From assembly GCA_937958675.1 (NCBI GenBank), contig CALGND010000017.1, positions 62,001-126,000 of the forward strand: a DNA stretch of 64,000 nucleotides, written 5' to 3'. Below are positions 50,483 through 59,145 of this stretch, piece after piece. The notes under the pieces are model-generated. The model saw only the letters and a program-made list of their open reading frames with translations, searched no databases and was not told the DNA's origin. Both the position numbers and the translations under genes were made by a program. The stretch comes from an uncultured Granulosicoccaceae bacterium. Its GTDB lineage: Bacteria; Pseudomonadota; Gammaproteobacteria; Granulosicoccales; Granulosicoccaceae. Positions within the stretch are counted from its first letter, which is position 1, and each line of letters begins with the position of its first letter.

Positions 50483-50568
50483 TCTAATGATGTCTTCCCC
50501 AAACTGATGTTACTCTATGGACAATTGTGCCTGACAATTACAGCTTAATTTTTGCAGAAATCTAACGA

Positions 50569-50596
50569 AATGTAACGCAATGATTTTATTAGTCAA
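50569..50596 (-). promoter_or_regulatory. Sigma-70-like promoter of the acyl-CoA ligase-Liv operon
   Basis: On the minus strand TTGACT (50596-50591) and TACATT (50574-50569) are 16 bases apart, placing transcription start about 80 bases before the ligase ATG. The 134-base divergent gap also serves the sensor kinase gene, so a regulator bound here could affect both. Confidence 0.55.
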
Positions 50597-50616
50597 TATC
50601 CGAGATTGATCACCTC

Positions 50617-52533
50617 ATGACAATAAACCAGCAAACTCGTGTAGACATGATTCAGGCAGGCTTGAATCTAATAAGTCAAGCAATTTCTATCTATGACCAC
50701 GAATTAAAACTGGTTCATGCTAATCGGCGCATGCAAACCATGTTTCAAGTGCCAGCTGAGCTGTTGCAGCCTGGTGCTGATTTTGGCGGTATTCTGCGCT
50801 ATGTTGCTGAGCGAGGCGAGTATGGACAACTCGACGACATCAGCGCGTTTGTCGAAGAGAAAGTGACCTTAGCGTTGGCGTTTGAGCCACACTATTTTGA
50901 GCGAACCCGAGCGAATGGTACATCGATATCGGTAGAAGGATGCCCGCTTGAGTCCGGCGGCTGGATTACTGTGTTTACAGATATTACGGCGATCAAACGT
51001 GATGAGGAAACAATTTTGTCAAAAGCTAATGGTTTGTCGCAAGAGTTGCTGCAACGCTCCGATGAACTAGCGCAGACCAACCGTCAAATGGCTGCTTCGC
51101 TCCGCTCGCTTGAAACTACCCAGCAAGAACTGATCGAAAGTCGTGAGCGTTTACAGTTAATCAACCGTATGACACCCGCGCACATTGCACACGTGAATTC
51201 TGACGGCGCTTATACGCACTCCAACGGTCGACTACCGAGCGTTATCCCTTTCACTGAAAGCAATATTGTAGGTCGCAAGTTTGAACAAGTTTTAAGTAGT
51301 GAGGTTTGTAAAGAAGTCATACCCAGTTTTAAAAAAGCCCTTAATGGAGAATCAAGCGTTTCTGAATTCAAGGAAGAGGGTTCTGGGCGGTTTATTCGTT
51401 TGGCCATGACACCGGATATAGACAGAAACGACACGGTGCGAGGTGCATACATATTGTCCACCGATGCGACCGAAGAAGTTCAAGCTCGACGTGCACTTGC
51501 CCACGCTAGCCGTAAAGCACTTGCCACACAATTAACCAGTGTAATGGCACATGACTTCTCTAATCTGTTGACCATTATAATGGGCCAGCAAAACCAGCTG
51601 GAGAAAATCGTTGGCGATGATCAAACGCTCAGCAGCATAAGTAAGACCATCAAGTCTGCGACCAGACGCGGTGCCGAGCTAATAGATACGCTCAACCGTA
51701 TAGAAACACAACGTCATATCGATGCAGTTAAGGTCAGTGCTAATGATTTTGTATCGCACGTTAGCCGTCTGGCAAAGGCTGCCGTTCCAAAAGGTATCGA
51801 TCTTAAATTCGATATCGATATACCTGACAAGAACCTTATGATCGATCCAGGCTTTGCCAGTGATGCGATTTTGAATCTCGTGATAAACGCCGCTGAGGCC
51901 TGTGGTGAATCAGGCTCCATTGCAGTACAAATATTGGTAACACCGCAGCAGGAGCTGCAATTTCGCACTCGGGATGATGGCCCCGGGTTTTCCGATGACG
52001 CTCTGGGCAATGCACTGAAACCGTTCTATTCCACCAAAGAAGATAAGGTGGGCCGCGGTCTTGGCTTGTCCTCAGCGTTCGATTTTGCGAGATCGTGTGG
52101 TGGCAGTTTGCGCATACGCAATCACGAAGATGGGGGAGCGCTGGTGGTGATGACAATCCCGTATCTGCCTGTGTTATCAGTTGAAGGACAAGTGATATTA
52201 GTCGTTGATGACGATGATGAAGTACGCAGAGTGATAAGTGATCACCTACGCAGCGGTGGGAGGTTGGTCGTCGAGGCTAGCTCGCTGCGTGAAGCGCGTG
52301 AACTTATTAAGCTAGAAGGTTTGTCTTCCGTTATTACTGATCTGGACTTAGGTAATGCCAAAACTGGTATAGATGTGGCAGCGATTGTACCGGATGATGT
52401 CGCTGTGTTAATAGTGACTGGGCTAAATGCATCTGACCCGCGTCGACAGCAAGCGGAAGTCAGTTACCCGGTACTTGAAAAACCGTTTGAATTAAACGCG
52501 CTTGATCTTGCTCTGGCTCGGATGAGTTCATGA
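50617..52533 (+). CDS. PAS-containing hybrid histidine kinase
   Basis: 638 residues with no membrane helix or signal peptide, so a cytoplasmic sensor. Two PAS-like domains (about 10-130 and 185-285, joined by a coiled coil at 135-185) lead into the dimerisation helix with phospho-acceptor His312 (VMAHDFSNLLTIIMG). The ATPase domain follows (N-box NLVINAAEACGES, RDDGPGFSDD, GRGLGLSSAF). A C-terminal receiver (about 525-638) has acidic DDDDE at 531-535, likely phospho-Asp575 in ITDLDLG, and VLEKPF. Its stop overlaps the response-regulator start (ATGATG). The first PAS resembles the PAS-7 type. Confidence 0.93.
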   Translation: MTINQQTRVDMIQAGLNLISQAISIYDHELKLVHANRRMQTMFQVPAELLQPGADFGGILRYVAERGEYGQLDDISAFVEEKVTLALAFEPHYFERTRANGTSISVEGCPLESGGWITVFTDITAIKRDEETILSKANGLSQELLQRSDELAQTNRQMAASLRSLETTQQELIESRERLQLINRMTPAHIAHVNSDGAYTHSNGRLPSVIPFTESNIVGRKFEQVLSSEVCKEVIPSFKKALNGESSVSEFKEEGSGRFIRLAMTPDIDRNDTVRGAYILSTDATEEVQARRALAHASRKALATQLTSVMAHDFSNLLTIIMGQQNQLEKIVGDDQTLSSISKTIKSATRRGAELIDTLNRIETQRHIDAVKVSANDFVSHVSRLAKAAVPKGIDLKFDIDIPDKNLMIDPGFASDAILNLVINAAEACGESGSIAVQILVTPQQELQFRTRDDGPGFSDDALGNALKPFYSTKEDKVGRGLGLSSAFDFARSCGGSLRIRNHEDGGALVVMTIPYLPVLSVEGQVILVVDDDDEVRRVISDHLRSGGRLVVEASSLREARELIKLEGLSSVITDLDLGNAKTGIDVAAIVPDDVAVLIVTGLNASDPRRQQAEVSYPVLEKPFELNALDLALARMSS

Positions 52534-53237
52534 TGTCTGCTACGCGTATCTCCATACTCGAAGATTCTACTGAAATACGCAAATTGCTAAAAGAAGCCTT
52601 GCTGGCTGAGGGGTTTGAAGTCAAAGCCTATGGCTTAGCACAGCAATTCGAGGGTGATGTCAAAGCATGGAACCCTGATGTGTGTATTGTTGATTTAGGT
52701 CTTCCCGATAAAGATGGTTTGGCAATACTGAGCCATTTAGCCAATAACTTTGATACGGCTATTATGGTTGTGTCTGGTCGATCTACGCTGTCTGACAAAG
52801 TCGCTGGATTAGAGCTTGGTGCAGATGACTATATCACCAAGCCCTTCGAAGTTACCGAGTTAGTGGCGCGAATCCGTGCACTGATACGGCGCAAGAACGT
52901 AGTCGGTACAAGTGGTGACAAAAACGTTTTTCAGTTCTCCGGCTGGACAGCTGACCTGTCCAAATTTCTATTAACATCAGAGCGCGGCAAAGAACAGCGG
53001 CTGTCTGCGAGTGAGGTAGCACTGCTAGAGATTTTTCTGCGACGTGCCAACCGGTTGATTACGCGTGACCAAATACGCGAAGAACTGGGTGATCGCGGTG
53101 ACGAGTTTTCGTTTGATCGCGCTATTGACGTTCGGGTGTCGCGCTTGAGAACCAAGCTCAAAGACTCACCAAAAAATTCAAAAATTATTCAAACAATATA
53201 CGGGGCAGGATACATACTGATCTCCGATGTTAGCTGA
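52530..53237 (+). CDS. OmpR-family response regulator
   Basis: 235 residues. The receiver domain has acidic ILEDSTE, phospho-acceptor Asp55 in CIVDLGLPDKDG, and DDYITKPF with the conserved lysine. A C-terminal winged-helix DNA-binding domain (about 125-232) has LSASEVALLEIFLRRANRLITRDQI and FDRAIDVRVSRLRTKL. It is the cognate partner of the overlapping hybrid kinase. The divergent Liv operon is the obvious candidate target; this is inference. Confidence 0.94.
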   Translation: MMSATRISILEDSTEIRKLLKEALLAEGFEVKAYGLAQQFEGDVKAWNPDVCIVDLGLPDKDGLAILSHLANNFDTAIMVVSGRSTLSDKVAGLELGADDYITKPFEVTELVARIRALIRRKNVVGTSGDKNVFQFSGWTADLSKFLLTSERGKEQRLSASEVALLEIFLRRANRLITRDQIREELGDRGDEFSFDRAIDVRVSRLRTKLKDSPKNSKIIQTIYGAGYILISDVS

Positions 53238-53361
53238 TGCGATGGCGGAGTGAATACTTCATAGCGAATTAAGATCGTGTTTGGTTTGATGCGCCCAGCC
53301 CATGTGGACGCAGACACGGTATAGTAGTGGTTGACACCCGCACCCATAACATCTGGTAGCC

Positions 53362-53799
53362 ATGGCAAGTTCGAAGCCCGATAGTTCGATCGACATCGAT
53401 CGCTCAACTACTCCTGTGTCGCTGCGCACGCTCGCAATGCCAGCCGACACCAACGCCAACGGCGATATATTTGGTGGCTGGATTTTATCGCAAATGGATT
53501 TAGCCGCCGGTACTTACGCTTTTTACGTGGCCCAAGGCAGGGTTACTACAGTTGCGATTACCGGTATGAAATTTCATAAGCCCGTTTATGTTGGCGATGA
53601 AGTCAGTTGCTTCTGTGCTACGCAAAGTATCGGTAATACCTCTATTGCTGTACGAGTAGAAACATGGGTAAGGCGGCGGCGTGAAGAAATAGAAGAAAAA
53701 GTTACTGAGGGCTTGTTTACGTTCGTCGCGATTGACAAGGATGGCAGTCCTCGCCCAATCGATTCGCCCGACAACTCATATCGGATTAAGCCCTCATGA
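53362..53799 (+). CDS. Acyl-CoA thioesterase (YciA-like hot-dog fold)
   Basis: 145 residues. The hot-dog thioesterase pattern is LRTLAMPADTNANGDIFGGWILSQMDLAAG, with the catalytic Asp in NANGDIFGG. MKFHKPVYVGDEVSCFC and VAIDKDGSPRPI complete it. It hydrolyses acyl-CoAs; YciA favours short to medium chains. The stop overlaps the acetoacetate-CoA ligase start (ATGA), suggesting a shared role in CoA-ester turnover. Confidence 0.92.
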   Translation: MASSKPDSSIDIDRSTTPVSLRTLAMPADTNANGDIFGGWILSQMDLAAGTYAFYVAQGRVTTVAITGMKFHKPVYVGDEVSCFCATQSIGNTSIAVRVETWVRRRREEIEEKVTEGLFTFVAIDKDGSPRPIDSPDNSYRIKPS

Positions 53800-55754
53800 G
53801 TGTTTTGTGGTCCCCAACAGCGCAGGCGGCAGCGGGTACACAGATTGAACAGTTTCGCCTCCGAGTTAACAAAGAACACTCATTAAAGCTTGTGGACTAT
53901 GCGCAGCTGCATGCATGGTCGGTGGCTGAGCCTGAAGCATTCTGGTTGGCCGTATGGCAATTTACTGATGTGATTGGTTCAAAGCGTGGCGATGTTGTGC
54001 TTTCAAATCGTAATGCAATGCCAGGTGCCAGTTGGTTCCCGGAAGCGCGCCTTAACTATGCCGAAAATTGTTTACGCCGTAGTGATGATACTCCAGCCTT
54101 AATTGCGACTGACGAAGCCAGCGAGCTGCGTGAGATTTCGCATGCACAATTACGGGCAGAGGTTGCCGCAGTTGCCAAAGCACTAAGAGAAGAGGGTGTT
54201 GTTGCGGGTGATCGAGTCGCAGGGTTGTTGCCTAATATTCCTGAAGCCATTGTGGCGATGTTAGCAACTAGCAGCATTGGAGCCGTTTGGTCATCGTGTT
54301 CACCTGATTTTGGTGCCAATGGTGTGTTGGATCGGTTCGGGCAAATAGAGCCCAAAGTACTGTTTTGTACTGATGGTTATCGTTATAACGGTCGTAATCA
54401 TGACAGCACTGCATTGATCAACGAGCTGGCACCACAGCTGGACGGCTTGCAACGCATTGTCATGGTGGAATTTATTCATGAAGGTGCACCGGGTGAGAAT
54501 ACCCAGGCGATTACCCGCACTTACCAAAGCTTGCTTGATACCAATAAAACCGATGATCTTCCGTTTGCTCAACTGCCGTTTGACCATCCGCTGTTTATTA
54601 TGTTTAGCTCGGGCACAACCGGTAAGCCTAAGTGCATTGTGCATGGCGCGGGTGGCACCTTACTGCAACATAAAAAAGAACATCAACTGCATGTGGATGT
54701 TCGTGCCGGTGAGCGCCTATTCTTTTTTACGACCTGCGGTTGGATGATGTGGAATTGGCTAGTGACCGCATTGGCATCAGAAGCAACCCTATTATTATAC
54801 GATGGCTCGCCGTTTTACCCTGATGGTAATACCGTTTTTAACTTTGCGCAGCGCACTGATATGCAGTATCTGGGTACATCTGCCAAATTTATCGATGCCT
54901 GCAATAAAGCTGGCATCGATCCAATTAATACTCACAAGCTAACTAAGCTTAAAGCGGTTCTATCAACGGGTTCTCCATTAGTGCCTGAAAGTTTCGATTA
55001 CGTCTATGAACATATCGCTAAAGATGTAAGCCTTGCATCACTGTCGGGTGGTACGGATATAATTTCCTGTTTTATTTTAGGTAATCCGGCACTGCCGGTG
55101 CATCGCGGCGAGCTGCAAAGCTTAGCCTTAGGTATGGATGTGCAAGTGTTTGATGACGATGGTAAGCAGCAGGCGGTAGGCGAAAAAGGAGAGCTTGTTT
55201 GTTGTCAGCCATTTCCATGTCAGCCGACTGGCTTCTTTAATGACGATGACGGTAGTAAATACCATGCTGCCTATTTTGATAAATTCCCAGGTGTTTGGTG
55301 TCATGGTGATTACATTGCTATTACTGAGAATAACGGAGTAGTGATCTATGGGCGCTCGGATGCGGTGTTGAATCCAGGCGGTGTGCGTATTGGGACTGCC
55401 GAAATCTATCGCCAAGTAGAAAGCATTGATGATGTGATCGAATCGTTGGTGATAGGGCAACAATGGCAGGGTGATGTTAGGGTCGTGTTGTTTGTGCGCT
55501 TACGTGAGGGCTTGCAGCTGGATGATCAACTTATCGATTTAATCAAAAGCACTGTTCGTAAAAATGCGACACCTCGGCACGTGCCCGCTAAGATTGTGCA
55601 GGTTGGCGACATACCACGTACCCGCAGTGGCAAGATTGTCGAACTAGCGGTGCGCAAGATTGTACATGGCGAATCCATTGATAATATTGAAGCCTTAGCC
55701 AATCCGGAAGCCTTGCGCTTGTTTGAAAACCTAGCACAGCTGCAAATCGAATGA
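53796..55754 (+). CDS. Acetoacetate--CoA ligase
   Basis: A 652-residue AMP-forming enzyme that makes acetoacetyl-CoA from acetoacetate, ATP and CoA. The family is indicated by NRNAMPGASWFPEARLNYAENCLR and SIGAVWSSCSPDFGANGVLDRFGQIEPKVL. The P-loop is MFSSGTTGKPKCIVHGAGG. TTCGWMMWNWL, SGGTDIISCF and the C-terminal IPRTRSGKIVELAVRK with catalytic lysine are intact. It supports growth on ketone bodies or polyhydroxybutyrate turnover. It overlaps both neighbours by 4 bases. Confidence 0.95.
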   Translation: MSVLWSPTAQAAAGTQIEQFRLRVNKEHSLKLVDYAQLHAWSVAEPEAFWLAVWQFTDVIGSKRGDVVLSNRNAMPGASWFPEARLNYAENCLRRSDDTPALIATDEASELREISHAQLRAEVAAVAKALREEGVVAGDRVAGLLPNIPEAIVAMLATSSIGAVWSSCSPDFGANGVLDRFGQIEPKVLFCTDGYRYNGRNHDSTALINELAPQLDGLQRIVMVEFIHEGAPGENTQAITRTYQSLLDTNKTDDLPFAQLPFDHPLFIMFSSGTTGKPKCIVHGAGGTLLQHKKEHQLHVDVRAGERLFFFTTCGWMMWNWLVTALASEATLLLYDGSPFYPDGNTVFNFAQRTDMQYLGTSAKFIDACNKAGIDPINTHKLTKLKAVLSTGSPLVPESFDYVYEHIAKDVSLASLSGGTDIISCFILGNPALPVHRGELQSLALGMDVQVFDDDGKQQAVGEKGELVCCQPFPCQPTGFFNDDDGSKYHAAYFDKFPGVWCHGDYIAITENNGVVIYGRSDAVLNPGGVRIGTAEIYRQVESIDDVIESLVIGQQWQGDVRVVLFVRLREGLQLDDQLIDLIKSTVRKNATPRHVPAKIVQVGDIPRTRSGKIVELAVRKIVHGESIDNIEALANPEALRLFENLAQLQIE

Positions 55755-56308
55755 CTACAGATAAAGCACCTTCAGCGGTACTGGAAGATTTGCAAGCAGT
55801 GTTAAAAGCGCATCCCCTGCCACCCGTAGACAAGTGGCACCCGGAGCAAACTCGTGAAAGCCGCATGAAAATTGCCAGTAATGGTGATTGGTTTTATCAG
55901 GATTCAAAAATCGATCGTATGCGTATGGTGCGCATGTTTGCATCGATCCTTCGTAAGGATGACGATGAGTATTATCTCGTGACACCTGCTGAGCGATTGC
56001 GTATTGATGTTGAGGACGCGCCTTTTATTGCGGTGTTGCTCGCGGTGACTCAACAACATGGGCAGCTGCAGTTGGTTTTTACCACTAATATGGGTGATGA
56101 AGTAATCGCTGACTCGGACCACCGCATCTCAATCGAATATAGCCATGCAGAAGCCGATCCTTCCCCCTATATAGAAGTAAGAAATGGATTGAGAGCCCTG
56201 ATGAGCCGAAGTGTGTATTACCAAATGGCCGAGTTAGCCGAAGTGCGCGAAGGTCAGCTAGGTGTATCTAGCGATGGTTGCTTTATGGTTTTAGCAGAAG
56301 CTGGGTGA
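55751..56308 (+). CDS. DUF1285 family protein
   Basis: A 185-residue soluble protein. PPVDKWHPEQTRESRMKIASNGDWFYQDSKIDRMRMVRMFASILRKDDDEYYLVTPAERLRIDVEDAPF is the DUF1285 pattern, common in Proteobacteria with unknown function. It overlaps the acetoacetate-CoA ligase stop by 4 bases and ends 7 bases before ccmA, linking the two groups into one run. Confidence 0.88.
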   Translation: MTTDKAPSAVLEDLQAVLKAHPLPPVDKWHPEQTRESRMKIASNGDWFYQDSKIDRMRMVRMFASILRKDDDEYYLVTPAERLRIDVEDAPFIAVLLAVTQQHGQLQLVFTTNMGDEVIADSDHRISIEYSHAEADPSPYIEVRNGLRALMSRSVYYQMAELAEVREGQLGVSSDGCFMVLAEAG

Positions 56309-56315
56309 TGGCGGC

Positions 56316-56981
56316 GTGATAACGGACCAAGCGACAAATAACGAAGCAGTGCCGCATTGCTTGGAAGCGGTAGATGTGACTGTCTGGCGTGGCGAAACGC
56401 TATTGCTAGATCGGATCAAGCTGCATGCCAAGGCTGGCGAGGTAACTCAAATTGCTGGAGCCAATGGTAGCGGTAAAACCACCTTATTGCGTGTGCTCTG
56501 CGGTGCTGCATTAGCTGACGAAGGAGAGGTGCATTGGTGTGGAGTGTCTTTGTCAAAACAGCGTGACATCTTTAACGAGCAGCTACTGCATATAGGACAT
56601 CGCCCGGGTGTTCATGCTCAGCTTACTGCCGTTGAGAACTTACAGTTAGCGTGCAAAATGGGTAATGGTGTAGAGAGCGATATTGACTCAGTGCTTAACG
56701 CATTGGCAATTTTGCCTATTGCTGATATCCCAGCGGGGCATCTCTCTGCAGGTCAACAACGGCGCGTTGCGTTAGCGCGGCTTGCTCTATTGCCGCACAC
56801 CCGTTGCTGGGTTTTAGATGAGCCACTTACCGCGCTTGATCAACAGGGCAGAGACTGGGTCGCTGGCCAGATTCAGATGCATAGCGAGCGTGGTGGTGTT
56901 ACTGTGCTAACCACACACCAACCGTTAAGCAAAAATTTAAGCGGCCCTATCTATTCATTGGATGCGCCAATTCATGGATAG
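56316..56981 (+). CDS. ccmA: Heme export ATPase CcmA
   Basis: 221 residues. Walker A GANGSGKTTLLRVLCG is near residue 47, the signature HLSAGQQRRVALARL, and Walker B CWVLDEPLTALDQQG. It energises release of heme-loaded CcmE from CcmCD. The start is GTG at 56316. The 3' end overlaps ccmB by 20 bases. Confidence 0.95.
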   Translation: MITDQATNNEAVPHCLEAVDVTVWRGETLLLDRIKLHAKAGEVTQIAGANGSGKTTLLRVLCGAALADEGEVHWCGVSLSKQRDIFNEQLLHIGHRPGVHAQLTAVENLQLACKMGNGVESDIDSVLNALAILPIADIPAGHLSAGQQRRVALARLALLPHTRCWVLDEPLTALDQQGRDWVAGQIQMHSERGGVTVLTTHQPLSKNLSGPIYSLDAPIHG

Positions 56982-57678
56982 CCTGCCTCTATCGACCGGA
57001 TTACTTGCATTGTTTCGCTCCTTGCTGACGCGCGAGCTTGCCGTGGCGATACGTTCGCCTGGGCAGTGGTTAAACCCAATTCTATTTTTTATTATTGTTA
57101 TAACGCTGTTTCCTTTAGGTGTTGGGCCCGGGCCTAATACTCTCTCGATCATTGCGCCAGGTATTATTTGGGTTAGTGCATTGCTCTCGGTGATGCTCTC
57201 GCTACAGTCCCTTTTTTATGATGATCTACACAATGGCAGCCTCGAGCAGTTTGTATTGTCGGCGCAGCCATTGAGCGTGGTTGTGCTGGCTAAAGTGTTT
57301 GCGTGGTGGATATTAGGCGGTTTGCCGTTGCTGCTAGTATCTCCGCTGTTAGCGATTCTGATGCACCTCCCAGCTAGCGCAATACCTGTGCTTGTTCTCA
57401 GTTTGTTGCTAGGCACACTAACCTTAATCCTTGTAGGGGCAATTGGGGCGGCGTTAACGGCGACAGTGGGGAACGGTGGAGGGATTTTGATGTCTCTATT
57501 GGTGCTGCCGCTAACAGTGCCTGTGCTAATCTTTGGCAGCGGGGCGGTGCAGGCAGCTGCCTTGCAAATGCCCGCTGGTGGGCATCTGAGCTTACTTGTA
57601 GCGTTGCTGGCTCTTGCCCTATCCCTTGCGCCAGTGGCTACGGCGGCTGCATTACGAGTGGCAGTTTCGGCGAGTTGA
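56962..57678 (+). CDS. ccmB: Heme exporter membrane subunit CcmB
   Basis: 238 residues with six membrane helices. The family opening LTRELAVAIRSPGQWLNPILFFIIVITLFPLGVGP is clear, and SLQSLFYDDLHNGSLEQFVLS is the conserved cytoplasmic loop. It pairs with CcmA. A start at 56974 is also possible. A 75-base gap follows before ccmC, the only sizeable gap in the ccm run. Confidence 0.95.
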   Translation: MRQFMDSLPLSTGLLALFRSLLTRELAVAIRSPGQWLNPILFFIIVITLFPLGVGPGPNTLSIIAPGIIWVSALLSVMLSLQSLFYDDLHNGSLEQFVLSAQPLSVVVLAKVFAWWILGGLPLLLVSPLLAILMHLPASAIPVLVLSLLLGTLTLILVGAIGAALTATVGNGGGILMSLLVLPLTVPVLIFGSGAVQAAALQMPAGGHLSLLVALLALALSLAPVATAAALRVAVSAS

Positions 57679-57753
57679 CTGCGGGGCAAGAGCAGCCTGC
57701 GCGTTCACGCTAAGTTGAGTTAAAATAATCACTGGCCTAGAGTAATATTTATC

Positions 57754-58497
57754 GTGTTTAAGTGGATCCACCGTTTTGGTTCGTCACCGTTTGTTTATCG
57801 AACGGCTAATTGGCTTGCACCTGTGTTTGGCATTGGTGCCGCGGTGTGTATTTTGGTGGGCCTGTATTTAGGTTTGGTTGTCGCGCCTGCCGACTATGAG
57901 CAAGGCGATAGCTACCGCATTATATTTGTTCATGTGCCGAGCGCATGGATGTCGATGTTTGTTTATATGGTGATGGCAACATCCAGTGCCGTATTCTTGA
58001 TTTGGCGGATGAAGCTTGCTGATATCGTTGCCTGGGCGTCGGCACCCATTGGCGCATCGTTCACACTGATTGCATTGTTAACAGGTGCTTTCTGGGGCAA
58101 GCCGATGTGGGGCACTTATTGGATATGGGATGCTCGATTAACATCTGAGCTATTGCTACTTTTTATCTACCTAGGCTACATGGCGCTCCGTTCCAGTATC
58201 GAGCAACCACAAACGGCGGCCAGAGCGGCTGCGATCCTTGCTGTGGTAGGCGTAGTTAATATTCCGATCATCCATTTTTCTGTTGAGTGGTGGAACACGC
58301 TTCACCAGCCGGCCACGATCACTAAGCTTGATAAACCATCGATGCACATCAGCATGCTGCGGCCCTTGTTGCTGATGGTGGCTGGGTTTCAGTTGCTGTA
58401 CTTTCACCAATTAATGGTCCGAGTGAAAACAGGCATATTACAACGTGAAGCGCGCACTGCTTGGGTGGCCGAACTAGTGGCTGACAATCGTGTCTGA
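57754..58497 (+). CDS. ccmC: Heme-handling protein CcmC
   Basis: 247 residues with six membrane helices. The WWD-type heme domain reads WGTYWIWDARLTSELLLLFIYLGYMAL, and external histidines are in IIFVHVPSAWMSMFVYM and FSVEWWNTLHQPATI. It loads heme onto CcmE. The start is GTG at 57754. The stop overlaps ccmD by 8 bases. Confidence 0.96.
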   Translation: MFKWIHRFGSSPFVYRTANWLAPVFGIGAAVCILVGLYLGLVVAPADYEQGDSYRIIFVHVPSAWMSMFVYMVMATSSAVFLIWRMKLADIVAWASAPIGASFTLIALLTGAFWGKPMWGTYWIWDARLTSELLLLFIYLGYMALRSSIEQPQTAARAAAILAVVGVVNIPIIHFSVEWWNTLHQPATITKLDKPSMHISMLRPLLLMVAGFQLLYFHQLMVRVKTGILQREARTAWVAELVADNRV

Positions 58498-58672
58498 ATT
58501 TATCCAGTTTATAGATATGGGTGGTTATGCCGTCTATGTATGGACATCTTTTGGAGTGGCATTGGTAGTGTTGTTAGCCAATGTATTATGGAGCCGTCGT
58601 CAATTGATTAAACAAAAACAACGTGCCGTTAAGCTGGCAACACAATCGGCAACGAAAAGGCGTCAAGCATGA
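58490..58672 (+). CDS. ccmD: CcmD
   Basis: 60 residues. FIDMGGYAVYVWTSFGVALVVLLANVLW is the CcmD signature with one membrane helix, followed by a basic cytoplasmic tail (SRRQLIKQKQRAVK). It stabilises the CcmC-CcmE heme complex. The start is GTG. It overlaps ccmC by 8 bases and ccmE by 4. Confidence 0.93.
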   Translation: MSEFIQFIDMGGYAVYVWTSFGVALVVLLANVLWSRRQLIKQKQRAVKLATQSATKRRQA

Positions 58673-59145
58673 CACCCAAAAGAAAACAACGATTGATGTT
58701 AGTTGCTCTGATGCTAGTGGGCGTATCCGTCGCTGTAGTATTTTTATTAAAAGCGTTTAACTCCAACATCATGCTCTTTAAGTCACCGAGCGACATCGTT
58801 GCAGGCGACATCCAAGAGGGTAGCCGGTTTCGTATAGGTGGTATGGTGGTAGAGGGCAGTGTTAAGCGCAACGACACAGATCTCAGCGTTGAATTCCAGC
58901 TAACCGATACTGCTAATAAGGTACCGGTTACCTTCACCGGCATACTGCCTGACCTATTTAGTGAAGGGCAGGGAATTGTAGCCATGGGCAGCCTTAATAA
59001 CTCGGGCACGTTTGTCGCCTCAGAAGTGTTGGCCAAGCATGACGAAAATTACATGCCACCTGAAGTAGCGGACGCATTAAAGAAGGCTGGCAAGATGCCT
59101 GGCACTAGCGTTAACTATGGTGGCTCAACGGTGGTACAACCATGA
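58669..59145 (+). CDS. ccmE: Heme chaperone CcmE
   Basis: 158 residues. A basic N-terminus and one membrane helix (about 10-28) lead to an OB-fold with FRIGGMVVEGSVKR and the heme-binding VLAKHDENYMPPEV, whose histidine forms the covalent heme bond. It carries heme to CcmF. It overlaps ccmD and ccmF by 4 bases each. Confidence 0.96.
   Translation: MTPKRKQRLMLVALMLVGVSVAVVFLLKAFNSNIMLFKSPSDIVAGDIQEGSRFRIGGMVVEGSVKRNDTDLSVEFQLTDTANKVPVTFTGILPDLFSEGQGIVAMGSLNNSGTFVASEVLAKHDENYMPPEVADALKKAGKMPGTSVNYGGSTVVQP

Noticed and set aside
57216..57689. Minus-strand open frame of 157 codons opposite ccmB
   Set aside because: Antisense to a conserved membrane protein; the composition mirrors the ccmB codons and no family motif is present.
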